A DNA stretch of 64,000 nt, taken from positions 1-64,000 of the forward strand of contig NZ_JACJHR010000048.1 of the NCBI RefSeq assembly GCF_014174495.1, read 5' to 3'. The notes below the pieces were generated by a model. The model was not told the DNA's origin. It saw only the letters and a list, made by a program, of their open reading frames with translations, and did no database searches. The stretch's first letter is position 1. The number at the start of each line of letters is the position of its first letter. This DNA is from Amycolatopsis echigonensis (GTDB lineage Bacteria > Actinomycetota > Actinomycetes > Mycobacteriales > Pseudonocardiaceae). A program made the translations under genes and the position numbers. Shown in pieces: positions 1 through 8,464 of this stretch.

Positions 1-11
1 TCTTCCGATCT
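1..11. other. Illumina adapter remnant at contig end
   Basis: The first 11 bases, TCTTCCGATCT, are identical to the 3' end of the standard Illumina TruSeq adapter. They read in frame into the first coding region as Phe-Arg-Ser but should not be treated as genomic sequence. This implies that position 1 is the end of an assembled contig with incomplete trimming. Confidence 0.8.
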
Positions 12-347
12 GATCGGCAGGCGCTGCTGACGGCCGCGCGGCGGCATCTGACGTCTGACGGGCAGCTGCTGGTGGAATGGCATCCGCCCGCCTGGTTCGA
101 CCAGGTCGCGGACGGTTCCGGCGGTCGGCTGGGCGAGGTGCGCATCGCTCTTGAAGGCGTGCGCCGCGACGGCGACCGGCTCTCCGCCACCGTCGTCTAC
201 TCCCTCGGCGACCGAACCTGGAAACAGCCCTTCACCTGCGAAAACTTCTCCCTTGAACCCGCGCTCGAGCAGGCCGGGCTGAGGTTCGAGCGCTGGGTCA
301 CCGCTGACCGGGATTGGTTCTCCGCACGACCTTCGGACGCGGGGTAG
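12..347 (+). CDS. C-terminal part of a SAM-dependent methyltransferase (5' truncated)
   Basis: An open frame enters from the left edge and stops at TAG 345-347, giving about 111 residues. The visible part (LLVEWHPPAWFD, then alternating strands and a final FERWVTADRDWFSARP) resembles the last three strands of a class I SAM-dependent methyltransferase, where the product-side strand follows a Trp/His-rich segment. The SAM-binding glycine loop would lie upstream and is missing. A GTG at 72 could be read as a start, but the frame is open and coding-like upstream of it, so I treat the gene as truncated by the contig end. The family call rests on a fragment and is moderate. Confidence 0.55.
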   Translation, partial: DRQALLTAARRHLTSDGQLLVEWHPPAWFDQVADGSGGRLGEVRIALEGVRRDGDRLSATVVYSLGDRTWKQPFTCENFSLEPALEQAGLRFERWVTADRDWFSARPSDAG

Positions 348-413
348 CCAACTCGGCGCCCCGGTCGGTAGCCTGTGTGATCTCTCGCACAACGGCGTCG
401 ATGAGGAGAGCAC

Positions 414-590
414 ATGCAACTGTGGCTAGTGCTCGGCCTGGTAGCACTGATCATCGCCATAGCTTCGCTGATCGTGATCCTGGAAGACCGCCGCGCGGCG
501 CGCCAAGCCGCGATCGCGAGACGAGCCCGGTTAGCGCGTCTGGGCGAGGTCGATCCGCTCGCTCCGGGCAGGCTCCACGCGGAGGGTTGA
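414..590 (+). CDS. 58-residue single-pass membrane protein with a TTA codon
   Basis: A short reading frame starts at ATG 414, preceded by a good ribosome binding site (GAGGAG at about 403-408), and ends at TGA 588-590. Residues 3-23 (LWLVLGLVALIIAIASLIVIL) are one hydrophobic helix, followed by a strongly basic tail (EDRRAARQAAIARRARLARLG). The protein is therefore predicted to sit in the membrane with a cytoplasmic tail. Codon 40 is TTA, a codon that is rare in high-GC actinomycetes and often links translation to the bldA tRNA. The last 60 bases overlap the 3' end of the convergent VanZ-like gene. No family is recognised; the start signals and the hydrophobic pattern are the support. Confidence 0.55.
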   Translation: MQLWLVLGLVALIIAIASLIVILEDRRAARQAAIARRARLARLGEVDPLAPGRLHAEG

Positions 591-1172
591 AGAGATCGGC
601 CGGAGAGCGAGCAGCAGCGCCCCGGCCAGCCAGCCGAGACCGGACCCGAAGGTGTTGGTCATGAGGTCGTCGACGTCGAAAATCCGGTAGACGAACGGCG
701 CGGTCCCGAAGTTCGCGGTGAGCTGGGTGATCTCGACGGCCAGTGAGGCCGCGAAGCCGATCGCCAGCGCGCCCACCAGGCCCCGCCGCCACAGGACCCG
801 GGCGAAGAAACCGAGCGGGACGAACAGGAGCACGTTCATCGCGGCCTGCTGGAACGTCTGCGTGGTGAACCAGTCCGCCGCCGGGAGGCCGTGTTTCACC
901 AGCTCGGTGTGGATGTCCGCGATCCACTGGAACGGCTCCAGCTGCACGGTCTGCTCCAGCCGCCTGCTGTTCGGGCCGGGCAGCGGCAGGAAGACGACCG
1001 CCAGCGCCATGCACGCGTAGAACAGGACCGCCGCCGTGGTCGCCAGGCTGCGCGGCCGCAGGCGGCCGTGCCGCGCGAACTGGAGCACGAGCTGCGGGAT
1101 CAGGATCGTCGCCCAGACGGCGAGGAACCCGATGAACCCGTACTGCAGGGCGGTGACCTGTGCGTTCGTCAT
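531..1172 (-). CDS. VanZ-like membrane protein
   Basis: The 213-residue protein has about five hydrophobic segments. Between them lies the hallmark of VanZ-type proteins: a helix with NVLLFVPLGFF (about residues 111-121), then a short loop and a helix ending SLAVEITQL, followed by R-x-FDVDDLMTN with Gly/Trp-rich helix. VanZ family proteins are small integral membrane proteins, some of which lower susceptibility to teicoplanin-type glycopeptides by an unknown mechanism; most genomic homologues have no proven role. It starts at ATG 1172. A tiny membrane protein gene (1276-1401) lies about 100 bases upstream on the same strand. Nothing here shows a resistance cluster, so a function in glycopeptide resistance is not implied. 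Confidence 0.75.
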   Translation of the reverse strand: MTNAQVTALQYGFIGFLAVWATILIPQLVLQFARHGRLRPRSLATTAAVLFYACMALAVVFLPLPGPNSRRLEQTVQLEPFQWIADIHTELVKHGLPAADWFTTQTFQQAAMNVLLFVPLGFFARVLWRRGLVGALAIGFAASLAVEITQLTANFGTAPFVYRIFDVDDLMTNTFGSGLGWLAGALLLALRPISSTLRVEPARSERIDLAQTR

Positions 1173-1275
1173 GCCAGGAACGCTATTGATCTTGCCGCTC
1201 GAGCACTTCGGTCGAAGAGCCGGAGGGTCTGGACCACGGATCGGCCAGATGGCCGAGCAGCCGCCGACCGATCGG

Positions 1276-1401
1276 TCAGCCGTCGCCCGAAGGCGGTTCG
1301 TCGTCCCGGTCCACCCGCTCCGAGCGCCAGGCCGCGAAGACGGTGCCGCCGATCAGCAAAAGGACCACGCCGAGCACCAGCACGACGAGTTGCAGTTCCA
1401 T
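1276..1401 (-). CDS. 41-residue single-pass membrane protein
   Basis: A frame of 41 codons starts at ATG 1401 with a strong binding site just upstream (GGGAGG, 5 bases before the ATG, read on the minus strand). Residues 2-22 (ELQLVVLVLGVVLLLIGGTVF) form one membrane helix, followed by a charged tail (RSERVDRDDEPPSGDG). The frame stays open upstream, but a longer start would put a charged, Cys-rich stretch in front of the helix and lacks a binding site. No family is recognised. It may share a transcript with the VanZ-like gene downstream. Confidence 0.55.
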   Translation of the reverse strand: MELQLVVLVLGVVLLLIGGTVFAAWRSERVDRDDEPPSGDG

Positions 1402-1570
1402 TTGCCTCCCTCGGCACTCACCGCACAAATCGGCGAGGCGCGGCCGAACGTTACCGAAAATTTCCTCCCGTACTAGCCGTTCTGCCCTGGTCAGGATCGT
1501 CCGATTTGGGCAGACTGCTTCGCCGGGCGTCCGCATCAGGGGTCAGGCGGGCGCGAACACCGGAGGAAAA

Positions 1571-3259
1571 ATGAAGCTCTTCACCCGGCTCGCGGCCACC
1601 GCCGCGGCCGCTTTGGCCACTGTGGCCGTCACGAGCGCGCCAGCCGAGGCCGCACAGACCACTGACGTCCGGATCATCGCGCTCAACGATCTGCACGGGA
1701 ACCTCGAACCGCCGTCCGGATCGAGCGGCCGGATCACGCTCTCGGACGGGACCAAGGTGGACGCGGGCGGCGCGGCCTACCTGGCGACGCACGTCAAGCA
1801 GCTCGAGGCGCAGGCGCGCAATTCGATGGTGCTGTCCTCGGGCGACAACATCGGCGCGTCGCCGGTGATCTCGGCGCTGTTCCACGACGAGCCGACCATG
1901 GACTTCCTCAACGAACTCGGCGTGAAGGCTTCCGTGGTGGGCAACCACGAGTTCGACGAGGGCTACCAGGAACTGCTGCGCATGCAGTTCGGCGGCTGCA
2001 ACAAGACCGACGGCTGCCAGTTCCGCAAGACCTACGACGGCGCGCGTTTCCCGCTGCTCGGGTCCAATGTGTACTTCGACAACGGCCTGCCCGCGCTGCT
2101 GCCGTTCAGCATCCAGTTCTCCGGCGGCGTTCCGGTCGGCGTCATCGGCGCGACGCTCAAGGACCTGCCGTCGGTCGTGACGCCGGAAGCCATCAAGGGC
2201 CTCAAGTTCGGCGACGAGGTCGAGGCGATCAACCGCACCGCGGACATCCTCGACCGGCTCGGGGTGAAGGCCCAGGTCGTGCTGCTGCACCAGGGCGACG
2301 AAGCGCTGCCCGGCGCCGGTCCGAACGACTGCAAGGTGCAGCCGAACGGCGAAGCCTCGACCATCGCGAAGAACGTGACGCCGAAGGTCGACGCGATCTT
2401 CACCGCGCACAGCCACCAGCAGTACAACTGCGTGATCAACGACCCGGCCGGCCAGCCGCGGCCGGTGATCCAGGGCGCGTCCTTCGGCCGTCTGCTGTCG
2501 GTCGTGGACCTGAAGATCGACCGCCGCACGCGTGACGTGATCCGGTCGCAGACCAAGGCGCACAACGAAATCGTCACCCGCGACGTCACGCCGGACCCGG
2601 CCGTGACGAAGCTGGTCGACGAGGCCAGGACGAAGGCCGCGCCGATCGCGAACAAGCAGGTTGGCACCATCACCGCGGACCTGCCCGCGGCGGGCGGGCC
2701 GTCCGGCGAATCGCCGCTCGGCGACGTGATCGCCGACGGCCAGCTCGAAGCGACCAAGTCCAACAACGCCGTGATCGCGATGACGAACCCGGGCGGCATC
2801 CGCGCCGACCTGACGTACAAGTCGTCGCCGGCCGGGGAAGGCGACGGCGTCGTCACCTACGGCGAGGCGTTCAGCGTCCAGCCGTTCTCGAACATCATGC
2901 AGACGATCACGCTCACCGGCGCGAACCTGAAGAACGTGCTGGAACAGCAGTGGGGCCAGACCGGCGGCACCAAGATCCTGCAGATCTCGAAGAGCCTGCA
3001 CTACGCGTACTCGGCGTCCGCGCCGATCGGCTCCCGGGTATCGAACATCACGGTCAACGGCACGCCGGTCGACCCGGCCGCCAAGTACCGGGTGTCGGTG
3101 AACAACTTCCTCGCCGCCGGCGGCGACGGGTTCACCGAGTTCACCAAGGGCACCGACCTCACGGGCGGGCCGGTGGACCTGGACGCGTTCATCGCGTATC
3201 TCGGCGCGCACCCGGGCATCGCTCCGCCGCCCGCGGACCGGATCACCGCGACTCCGTAA
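1571..3259 (+). CDS. Secreted bifunctional metallophosphatase/5'-nucleotidase
   Basis: The 562-residue protein belongs to the UshA/YfkN family, which hydrolyses nucleotides or cyclic nucleotides outside the cytoplasm. The start at ATG 1571 follows GGAGG closely and gives a signal peptide (KLFTRL plus an Ala-rich core, cleavage near residue 27). Metal-binding motifs of the calcineurin-like domain are visible in order: NDLHGN (39-44), SGDN, GNHEFDEG and TAHSH. The 5'-nucleotidase C-terminal domain follows, with TNPGGIRADL and FLAAGGDGF. The usual TGHTH motif reads TAHSH here but keeps both histidines. It is a single-gene unit ending in a strong terminator; the substrate cannot be told from sequence. 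Confidence 0.93.
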   Translation: MKLFTRLAATAAAALATVAVTSAPAEAAQTTDVRIIALNDLHGNLEPPSGSSGRITLSDGTKVDAGGAAYLATHVKQLEAQARNSMVLSSGDNIGASPVISALFHDEPTMDFLNELGVKASVVGNHEFDEGYQELLRMQFGGCNKTDGCQFRKTYDGARFPLLGSNVYFDNGLPALLPFSIQFSGGVPVGVIGATLKDLPSVVTPEAIKGLKFGDEVEAINRTADILDRLGVKAQVVLLHQGDEALPGAGPNDCKVQPNGEASTIAKNVTPKVDAIFTAHSHQQYNCVINDPAGQPRPVIQGASFGRLLSVVDLKIDRRTRDVIRSQTKAHNEIVTRDVTPDPAVTKLVDEARTKAAPIANKQVGTITADLPAAGGPSGESPLGDVIADGQLEATKSNNAVIAMTNPGGIRADLTYKSSPAGEGDGVVTYGEAFSVQPFSNIMQTITLTGANLKNVLEQQWGQTGGTKILQISKSLHYAYSASAPIGSRVSNITVNGTPVDPAAKYRVSVNNFLAAGGDGFTEFTKGTDLTGGPVDLDAFIAYLGAHPGIAPPPADRITATP

Positions 3260-3287
3260 GTCAGTAGCTCAGTAACTCAGCACCGCC

Positions 3288-3330
3288 GAGGAGCCCTCGT
3301 CCACCAGGCGAGGGCTCCTCTCGTTTCTCC
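3288..3330 (+). terminator. Rho-independent terminator after the nucleotidase gene
   Basis: A 12-bp perfect stem (GAGGAGCCCTCG, 3288-3299, with 3309-3320) and 9-base loop are followed by TCGTTTCT. It lies 29 bases after the stop codon of the nucleotidase gene. Confidence 0.85.
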
Positions 3331-3358
3331 AAGACCGCGTGCGGACAAGCAGGGCACG

Positions 3359-3700
3359 ATGGGCGGCATGACGATGACCTGGGACGACGTCACCGCGTGG
3401 GCACAGGCGGAGCTGCCGGAAACCGAGGTGGCGACCTGGTACCGCACGCCCGCGCTGAAGGTGGCGGGCAAGGGGTACGCGCGGCTGCGCACCGAGGCCG
3501 AAGGCGGGCTGGTGCTGTTCGTCGGTCTGGACGAGAAAGCCGCGCTGCTCGCGTCGGGCGATCCGGCCTTCTTCACCACGCCGCATTACGACGGCCACGG
3601 CTCGATTCTCGTGCACCTCGACCGCGTCGATCCGCAGCAGCTGCGGGAACTGCTCACTGAGTCCTGGCGGGCGCAAGCCCCGGCACGGCTCAGCAAATGA
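3359..3700 (+). CDS. MmcQ/YjbR-like protein
   Basis: The 113-residue protein (or 110 if translation begins at the second ATG, 3368) has the pattern of the MmcQ/YjbR family, small proteins with a CyaY-like DNA-binding fold: a helix with W-x-x-V, TEVATWYRTPALKVAGKGYARL, then LFVGLDEKAALLAS and a final helix with QLRELLTESWRAQAP. Family members are widespread and mostly uncharacterised. The start is uncertain because neither ATG has a clear binding site. The last 11 bases overlap the end of the convergent VanW gene. Confidence 0.7.
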   Translation: MGGMTMTWDDVTAWAQAELPETEVATWYRTPALKVAGKGYARLRTEAEGGLVLFVGLDEKAALLASGDPAFFTTPHYDGHGSILVHLDRVDPQQLRELLTESWRAQAPARLSK

Positions 3701-5531
3701 CGATCGGCTGCGGCGAGTACGTCGTGCTGCGGCTTTCCTCGCGGACCTCGCCGCCGCTGGCCAGGTCGTAGAACACCCGCGTGTCGCTGACGGTGAACCC
3801 GGACGCGCCCGGCGAGGCGTGACACTGACCGTCCGGACCAGGCCCGACCTGCACCGGCGGCGGCACCTGGTTCGACGGCGCGCCGCTGCGGCCTTCGACG
3901 CGATAGTGCTTGGTACCCCAGATCTTCACCGTCACCGAGTCGCCGCTGACGCTCGCCTGGATCACGAACCCGGTCGGATCGGTGTTGGCCAGCTTGAGAT
4001 CCACGGCGTTGCCCGAGCTGTCCACCGCCACCGCGTCGCGGCCCGCCGGGTAGCGGTTGATGAAGTGGTCGTGCGTCGCGTGGCCGCCGTCGCCGAGGCC
4101 GGCCAGGTAGGCCGCGTTGTACAAAGTGGACGAAAGCTGCGACAGTCCGCCGCCGGTCACCGCCGGGCCGGTGCCGTCTTCGTCAACCGGCGCGGACGCG
4201 TAGCCGTCACCCCGATGGTCGTTGAGGCTGAACGAGTCTCCCGGTTTCACGAGGACGCCGTTGATGCGTCCGGCGAGCGTGGCGACGTTCGCCGCGGCCG
4301 GACCGCTGAGCCCGCCGGTCGTGTACTCGCCCATGACCTCCTTGACGCCCAGCGCATTCGCGCCGTCGGTGGTCAGCGTCGGATGCTTCTGGTCGTAGGC
4401 GACCGGCAGATCGCGGCCGGCCGGCTTCGCGAGCACGTCGGTGAGGGACTTGAAAGTGGTGGCCCAGTTGATCTTTCGCCCGTCCTCGGACGGCGTGACG
4501 GTCGGTACGCCGGAGTCGAGACTGATCTGCGCGTCCTTGCTGTCCGCCTCGGTGGACGCCAGATCCGGCTGGACGGCCGCGCGCAGCTTCTCCTGATCGA
4601 TCCGCAGTTCGAGACCGCCGCCTCCGTTGGGCTGGAACTGGAACGACGACGCGATCGCGGACGGCTCCAACGTGCTGTCCTTGCCCTGTCCGTGCAGCAC
4701 GACCGGAGCGGCGACCGCGGGCGCGACCACGGTGTCCAGCAACCGGTGCACGTCGGCGGAAGTGGTTTGGGGCGGCGTCACCGCCATCTTCAGCGTCACC
4801 CCGCGAGGCGAAAGCCAGTCCGCCACGACGGATTGCACCGCGGCTTGGACGTCGGTCAGCTGCTGGCCCTGCCGTGGCTCGACCGCATACGCGGTCACGC
4901 CGTCCGAGCCCTTCGGCGTGAACCCGATGCTGCCCTCGACCAGCGGATGGTTGAGCTGCTTTCCGGCGAGCTGCTTGACCGCGTCGGCCACCTCGAGCTG
5001 GTCGCTGCGCGTCACGACGCCCACCTCGCGGGTGGTGAAGAACGACAGCAGCCGCGTGACCGGGCTCCACGGCTGGTGTCCGGCCTGGGCGAGCGTGCCC
5101 GGCCAGTCGAGGCCGAGCCCGGAATCCGCGGGCACGAGCGTCGCGGTGACGTCGCCGGCGTGGACCGGCACCGGACGGGTCAGCCGCGGCTGGAGTTCGG
5201 TGTGCAGCTTGGCTTCGGCCTCGGCGTAGGAAAGGCCGCCGACGTCGATCCCGGCCACCCGCACGCCGCGCGGGACGTCGCCGGCGCTGGTCATCAGGTC
5301 GATGCTGTAGAGCAGCACGAACAGCCCGAGCAGACAGCCGACGATCATGAACGTGCGGCCGACGCGTTTGCGGAAGCGGCGGAAAGGCGTGTCCGGCGGC
5401 GGAGGCGCGTCGGCCACCGCGAAGATTTCCGTGGCCAGATCCGGCTCGCTGACCAGGGCGGGATCGTTCAGCAGCTCGTCGCTCAGCAGGTCGTCGGCGA
5501 AAGACGCCGACGAACGGTCTTCCTCACGCAA
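3690..5531 (-). CDS. VanW-family protein with peptidoglycan-binding-like repeats
   Basis: The 613-residue protein has an acidic N-terminal cytoplasmic part, one membrane helix at about 61-80, and a large extracytoplasmic region. The middle contains two related modules of the PG_binding_4 type (the first with VAGIDVGGLSYAEAEAKL), and the C-terminal third is a VanW domain: VKPGDSFSLNDH, then GGGLSQLSSTLYNAAYLAGL. Proteins of this architecture (YoaR-like) are thought to act at the cell wall; the role of VanW is unknown. Translation probably starts at TTG 5531, placed 6 bases after GGAGG. It lies 24 bases downstream of the GroES-like gene on the same strand and may be co-transcribed with it. Confidence 0.88.
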   Translation of the reverse strand: MREEDRSSASFADDLLSDELLNDPALVSEPDLATEIFAVADAPPPPDTPFRRFRKRVGRTFMIVGCLLGLFVLLYSIDLMTSAGDVPRGVRVAGIDVGGLSYAEAEAKLHTELQPRLTRPVPVHAGDVTATLVPADSGLGLDWPGTLAQAGHQPWSPVTRLLSFFTTREVGVVTRSDQLEVADAVKQLAGKQLNHPLVEGSIGFTPKGSDGVTAYAVEPRQGQQLTDVQAAVQSVVADWLSPRGVTLKMAVTPPQTTSADVHRLLDTVVAPAVAAPVVLHGQGKDSTLEPSAIASSFQFQPNGGGGLELRIDQEKLRAAVQPDLASTEADSKDAQISLDSGVPTVTPSEDGRKINWATTFKSLTDVLAKPAGRDLPVAYDQKHPTLTTDGANALGVKEVMGEYTTGGLSGPAAANVATLAGRINGVLVKPGDSFSLNDHRGDGYASAPVDEDGTGPAVTGGGLSQLSSTLYNAAYLAGLGDGGHATHDHFINRYPAGRDAVAVDSSGNAVDLKLANTDPTGFVIQASVSGDSVTVKIWGTKHYRVEGRSGAPSNQVPPPVQVGPGPDGQCHASPGASGFTVSDTRVFYDLASGGEVREESRSTTYSPQPIVIC

Positions 5532-5555
5532 CGCCTGCCTCCCCTGGTACGGGAG

Positions 5556-5888
5556 CTACAGGTACAGCCCCGTGCCGTGTTCGGTCCGCTCCGTGGCCAC
5601 CGCGTGGATGTCGCGCTCTCGCATCACCAGATGGCCTTCGCCCTGGATCTCGACCTCGAGCTGGTCCTCCGGGTTGAAGAGCACCCGGTCTCCCTGCTTG
5701 ACGTTCCGCACGCTGTTGCCGACACCCAGTACATCACCCCACAGCAGCCTGCGCGCGACTTGCGCGGTGGCGGGAATCACGATGCCACCGCTGCTGCGGC
5801 GCTCGCCTTCCTCCTGCGACAACCGCACGAGAACGCGGTCGTGCAGCATCTGGATCTCGAGCTTCGGCGTGTCCGGCACGCCCGCCAT
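5556..5888 (-). CDS. GroES-like (Cpn10) chaperonin-fold protein
   Basis: The 110-residue protein has the Cpn10 pattern: QMLHDRVLVRLSQEEGERRSSGGIVIPATAQ, a loop, then GDVLGVGNSVRNVKQGDRVLFNPED and a C-terminal E-x-HLVMRERDIHAV. It is not a canonical GroES: the mobile-loop and end segments differ, and there is no groEL next to it. Actinobacteria often carry such a second Cpn10-like gene. Its start lies one base after the stop of the NHL/thioredoxin gene, so the two are translationally linked. The role is unknown; housekeeping GroES seems unlikely. Confidence 0.8.
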   Translation of the reverse strand: MAGVPDTPKLEIQMLHDRVLVRLSQEEGERRSSGGIVIPATAQVARRLLWGDVLGVGNSVRNVKQGDRVLFNPEDQLEVEIQGEGHLVMRERDIHAVATERTEHGTGLYL

Positions 5889-5889
5889 G

Positions 5890-7752
5890 CTACTGACCGG
5901 TTGCCGGGGCCTTGGGCTCGCCCGCCATCATCAGGCTCAGCGCCTTCCCTCCTCCGTCCTCGAACCGCACCGGGACGCCCCAGTCCTGCCGGGTGATCCG
6001 GCACGCCGGGTGCTCGCCGCCGTCGTCGCAGCTCGCGGCCTGTGCCACGACCTGCAGGACCCCTTCGGTCGCGCCCGCGGCGAACGTGATCCGCCGCACC
6101 AGGTCGGTGCCGACCCCGGCTCCGTCGGCGAGCAGTTCCGGCGGCGACGCGGTGATCTCCAGCCGCGTCGAAGGTCCGTAGCGCTCGTCGAGCTTTTCGC
6201 CCGGCGGCGGCGTGAAAACGACGGAGAACTCGACCTCGCCGGGAGCGAGCACCGTCGGCGGGCGCTGCACGGCTTGCCGCCTGCCCGCGACGGCGGTCGC
6301 CTGGCCATTGCCCCCGAGCGGGGTAACCCGGTTGCCGGCCGACTCCACGACGTACAGCTCGCCGTCGTGGCGCACCAGGCCCTGCGGTTCGGCGAACCCG
6401 GTCGCGAGCGTCGTGACGTCGCGGGTGAACGGGTCGTAGCGGCGGATCGCACCGTTGTAGGTGTCGGCGATCGCGACCCGGCCGTCGGGCAGCACGGCGA
6501 GGCCGAGCGGATGCTGCAGCAGCGCCTGGTCGGACGGGCCGTCCGCGTGCCCGAAGGTGAACAGGTCCGTGCCGACCGCGGTGTGCACGGTGAACGACTC
6601 GCCCGCCGGTTCGATCCAGCGCAGGGCAGAGGTTTCCGCGTCGACGAACCACAGTTTCTGGCCGTCCACGGCGAATCCGGACGGCTGCGCGAAGAACGCT
6701 TCGTGCGCGTCGCCGTCGCGCAGGCCCTCGACGGTGGTGCCGGCGAACCGGCGGATGTCGCCGGAGACCGGGTCGAACACGCTCAGCGTGTGGTTTCCGG
6801 CCATCGCGACCACCACGCCGCCCGCGGGCGCCCACCAGGTGACGTCCCACGGGCTGGTGAGGTCGATGTCCAGGGCCTTGCCGGTGTCGGTGCCGTCGCG
6901 CCACTGTTTTCCGGTGCCGGCAATGGTTTTCACCTCGCCGGTGTTGAGGTCGAGGCCGCGCAGGCGGTGTCCGGAGGTGTCCGCGACCACGGCGTGGTAG
7001 CCGACGCGCTGCGCGACTTCGTTGGGCAGCAAGGCGATTCCGGACGGTTCGGCGAACTGGGCCAGGTCGAACGGCCCGTCCTGCGTCCCGCGCACGCCGC
7101 TGCCGAAGCGGCGGATGACCGTCTCGCCATCCGAAGCGAACTCGACGATCGAGTGATGTCCGGTGTCCGCCACCAGAATCCGCCCGCCCGCGGTGACCAC
7201 GGCCTTGCTGGGGAAACGCAGTTCCGTGCGCTGCTCCTCGACCGGCACGTACGGGTTGCCGCCGCGCCGGAGCGTGCCCTTCGCCTCGTGCTTGGCGACG
7301 AGGTCGGCGATCACGCGGCGTAGCGCTTCCCCGTGGCCTTCGCCGGCCGCGACGTGCACGACGTAGCCCTCAGGGTCCACGACGACCAGCGTCGGCCAGG
7401 CCCGCACGGCGTACTGCGACCACAGCTCCATCTTCGGGTCGTTGACCACCGGATGCTGCACCTCGTACCGGCGCACCGCGGCCTCGATCGACGTGCGCTC
7501 GCCCTCGTGGCTGAACTTCGGCGAGTGCACCCCGACGGTGACCAGGACGTCGGCGAATTCCTGTTCCAGGGGACGCAGTTCGTCCAGCACGTGGAGACAG
7601 TTGATGCAGCCGCTGGTCCAGAAGTCCAGCAGCACCACGCGTCCGCGCAGCTGCGCCAGGGACAGCCGGCGACCGCCGGTGTTGAGCCAGACGTCGCCGG
7701 TCAGCTCGGGCGCGCGCACGCGGGCTTGCCGGGCTTGCGGTGAGGAAGTCAC
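5890..7752 (-). CDS. Thioredoxin-domain protein with NHL beta-propeller
   Basis: The 620-residue protein resembles NHLRC2. Residues about 14-160 form a thioredoxin/TlpA-like domain with the redox motif C49-I-N-C52 (FWTSGCINCLH) and the cis-Pro region WPTLVVVDPEG. After it come NHL repeats making a six-bladed propeller, for example ILVADTGHHSIVEF, AVVADTSGHRLRGL, RVAIADTYNGAIRRYD and LYVVESAGNRV. The last about 130 residues form a C-terminal beta domain. No signal peptide is seen, so a cytoplasmic thiol-redox or scaffold role is inferred. The gene starts with GTG 7752 and is the first of a probable operon with the GroES-like and VanW genes. Confidence 0.88.
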   Translation of the reverse strand: MTSSPQARQARVRAPELTGDVWLNTGGRRLSLAQLRGRVVLLDFWTSGCINCLHVLDELRPLEQEFADVLVTVGVHSPKFSHEGERTSIEAAVRRYEVQHPVVNDPKMELWSQYAVRAWPTLVVVDPEGYVVHVAAGEGHGEALRRVIADLVAKHEAKGTLRRGGNPYVPVEEQRTELRFPSKAVVTAGGRILVADTGHHSIVEFASDGETVIRRFGSGVRGTQDGPFDLAQFAEPSGIALLPNEVAQRVGYHAVVADTSGHRLRGLDLNTGEVKTIAGTGKQWRDGTDTGKALDIDLTSPWDVTWWAPAGGVVVAMAGNHTLSVFDPVSGDIRRFAGTTVEGLRDGDAHEAFFAQPSGFAVDGQKLWFVDAETSALRWIEPAGESFTVHTAVGTDLFTFGHADGPSDQALLQHPLGLAVLPDGRVAIADTYNGAIRRYDPFTRDVTTLATGFAEPQGLVRHDGELYVVESAGNRVTPLGGNGQATAVAGRRQAVQRPPTVLAPGEVEFSVVFTPPPGEKLDERYGPSTRLEITASPPELLADGAGVGTDLVRRITFAAGATEGVLQVVAQAASCDDGGEHPACRITRQDWGVPVRFEDGGGKALSLMMAGEPKAPATGQ

Positions 7753-7888
7753 GGGGAGAGTGAACTACATCCGGTCACGCAGTGTTCCGTCAACCACGGC
7801 TGGAGAGAAGAACCTCACCCCGGCGAGGGAGCCCATTCCAGCGAAAAAGGACGCGCGGACGCGGCCTGGCGCTCCGTACGCTTCGGGC

Positions 7889-8461
7889 ATGACACACGTT
7901 CAGCCGGCCGGAGCCTTCACCGTGGAGGAGGCCCGCGTCCTGCAGCAGAATCTCGGCGAGCCCTTGCGGCCTGGCCTCACGCCCGCCGAACTGAGCGACG
8001 TCGAAGACCAGTTCGGGTTCACGTTTTCCGAAGACCACCGGATTTTCCTCACCGCGGGCGTGCCGGTCGGCGACCGCTGGCCGGACTGGCGCCACGGCGA
8101 CCCGGACCAGCTGCGCAAACGCCTGGACTGGCCCGTCGACGGTGTCCTGTACGACGTCGAGAACAACGACCTGTGGCTTCCCGAATGGGGCAACCGGCCG
8201 CGGTCGATGTGCAACGCGCTGGCGGTCGCGCGACGGCACCTGGCGACGGTGCCGCAACTGGTGCCGGTGTGCGGGCACCGGTATCTGCCCGCGGCGGCCG
8301 GGGAATCCGGGTATCCGGTGCTGTCGGTGTATCAGACCGATGTGGTCTATTACGGCTGGGACCTGCGCAGCTACCTGCGGCACGAGTTCGGCGGGGAGCC
8401 GCTCGGGGAGCAACCGGCGAACGTCCGGGTCGTGGAGTTCTGGTCGCGGTTCGTGGAGTGA
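7889..8461 (+). CDS. SMI1/KNR4 (SUKH superfamily) protein
   Basis: The 190-residue protein carries the SUKH pattern: GLTPAELSDVEDQFGFTFSEDHRIFLTAGVPVGDRWPDWR, then WPVDGVLYDVENNDLWLPEWG and a C-terminal VVYYGWDLRSYL. SUKH proteins are often immunity proteins against polymorphic toxins, but in actinomycetes many are stand-alone with no toxin next to them, as here. Translation starts at ATG 7889. Its stop is 3 bases from the end of the convergent SRPBCC gene. An immunity function is not supported by the neighbourhood. Confidence 0.75.
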   Translation: MTHVQPAGAFTVEEARVLQQNLGEPLRPGLTPAELSDVEDQFGFTFSEDHRIFLTAGVPVGDRWPDWRHGDPDQLRKRLDWPVDGVLYDVENNDLWLPEWGNRPRSMCNALAVARRHLATVPQLVPVCGHRYLPAAAGESGYPVLSVYQTDVVYYGWDLRSYLRHEFGGEPLGEQPANVRVVEFWSRFVE

Positions 8462-8464
8462 GTG

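Noticed and set aside
531..1172. Glycopeptide resistance locus based on VanZ- and VanW-like genes
   Set aside because: No vanH, vanA, vanX or regulator genes are present. VanZ-like and VanW-like genes are common alone in actinobacteria.
3819..5996. Very long open frame on the plus strand opposite the VanW and GroES-like genes
   Set aside because: Its translation is Arg/Ala/His/Val-rich with no motif. It mirrors the GC-rich third positions of the true genes on the minus strand. Similar long antisense frames elsewhere (for example 1451-3211, 15917-17260 and 35322-37949) were left out for the same reason.
7889..8461. Immunity gene of a toxin system (SUKH fold)
   Set aside because: No toxin with a secretion signal or nuclease domain lies next to it. 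The EndoU gene is more than 40 kb away.
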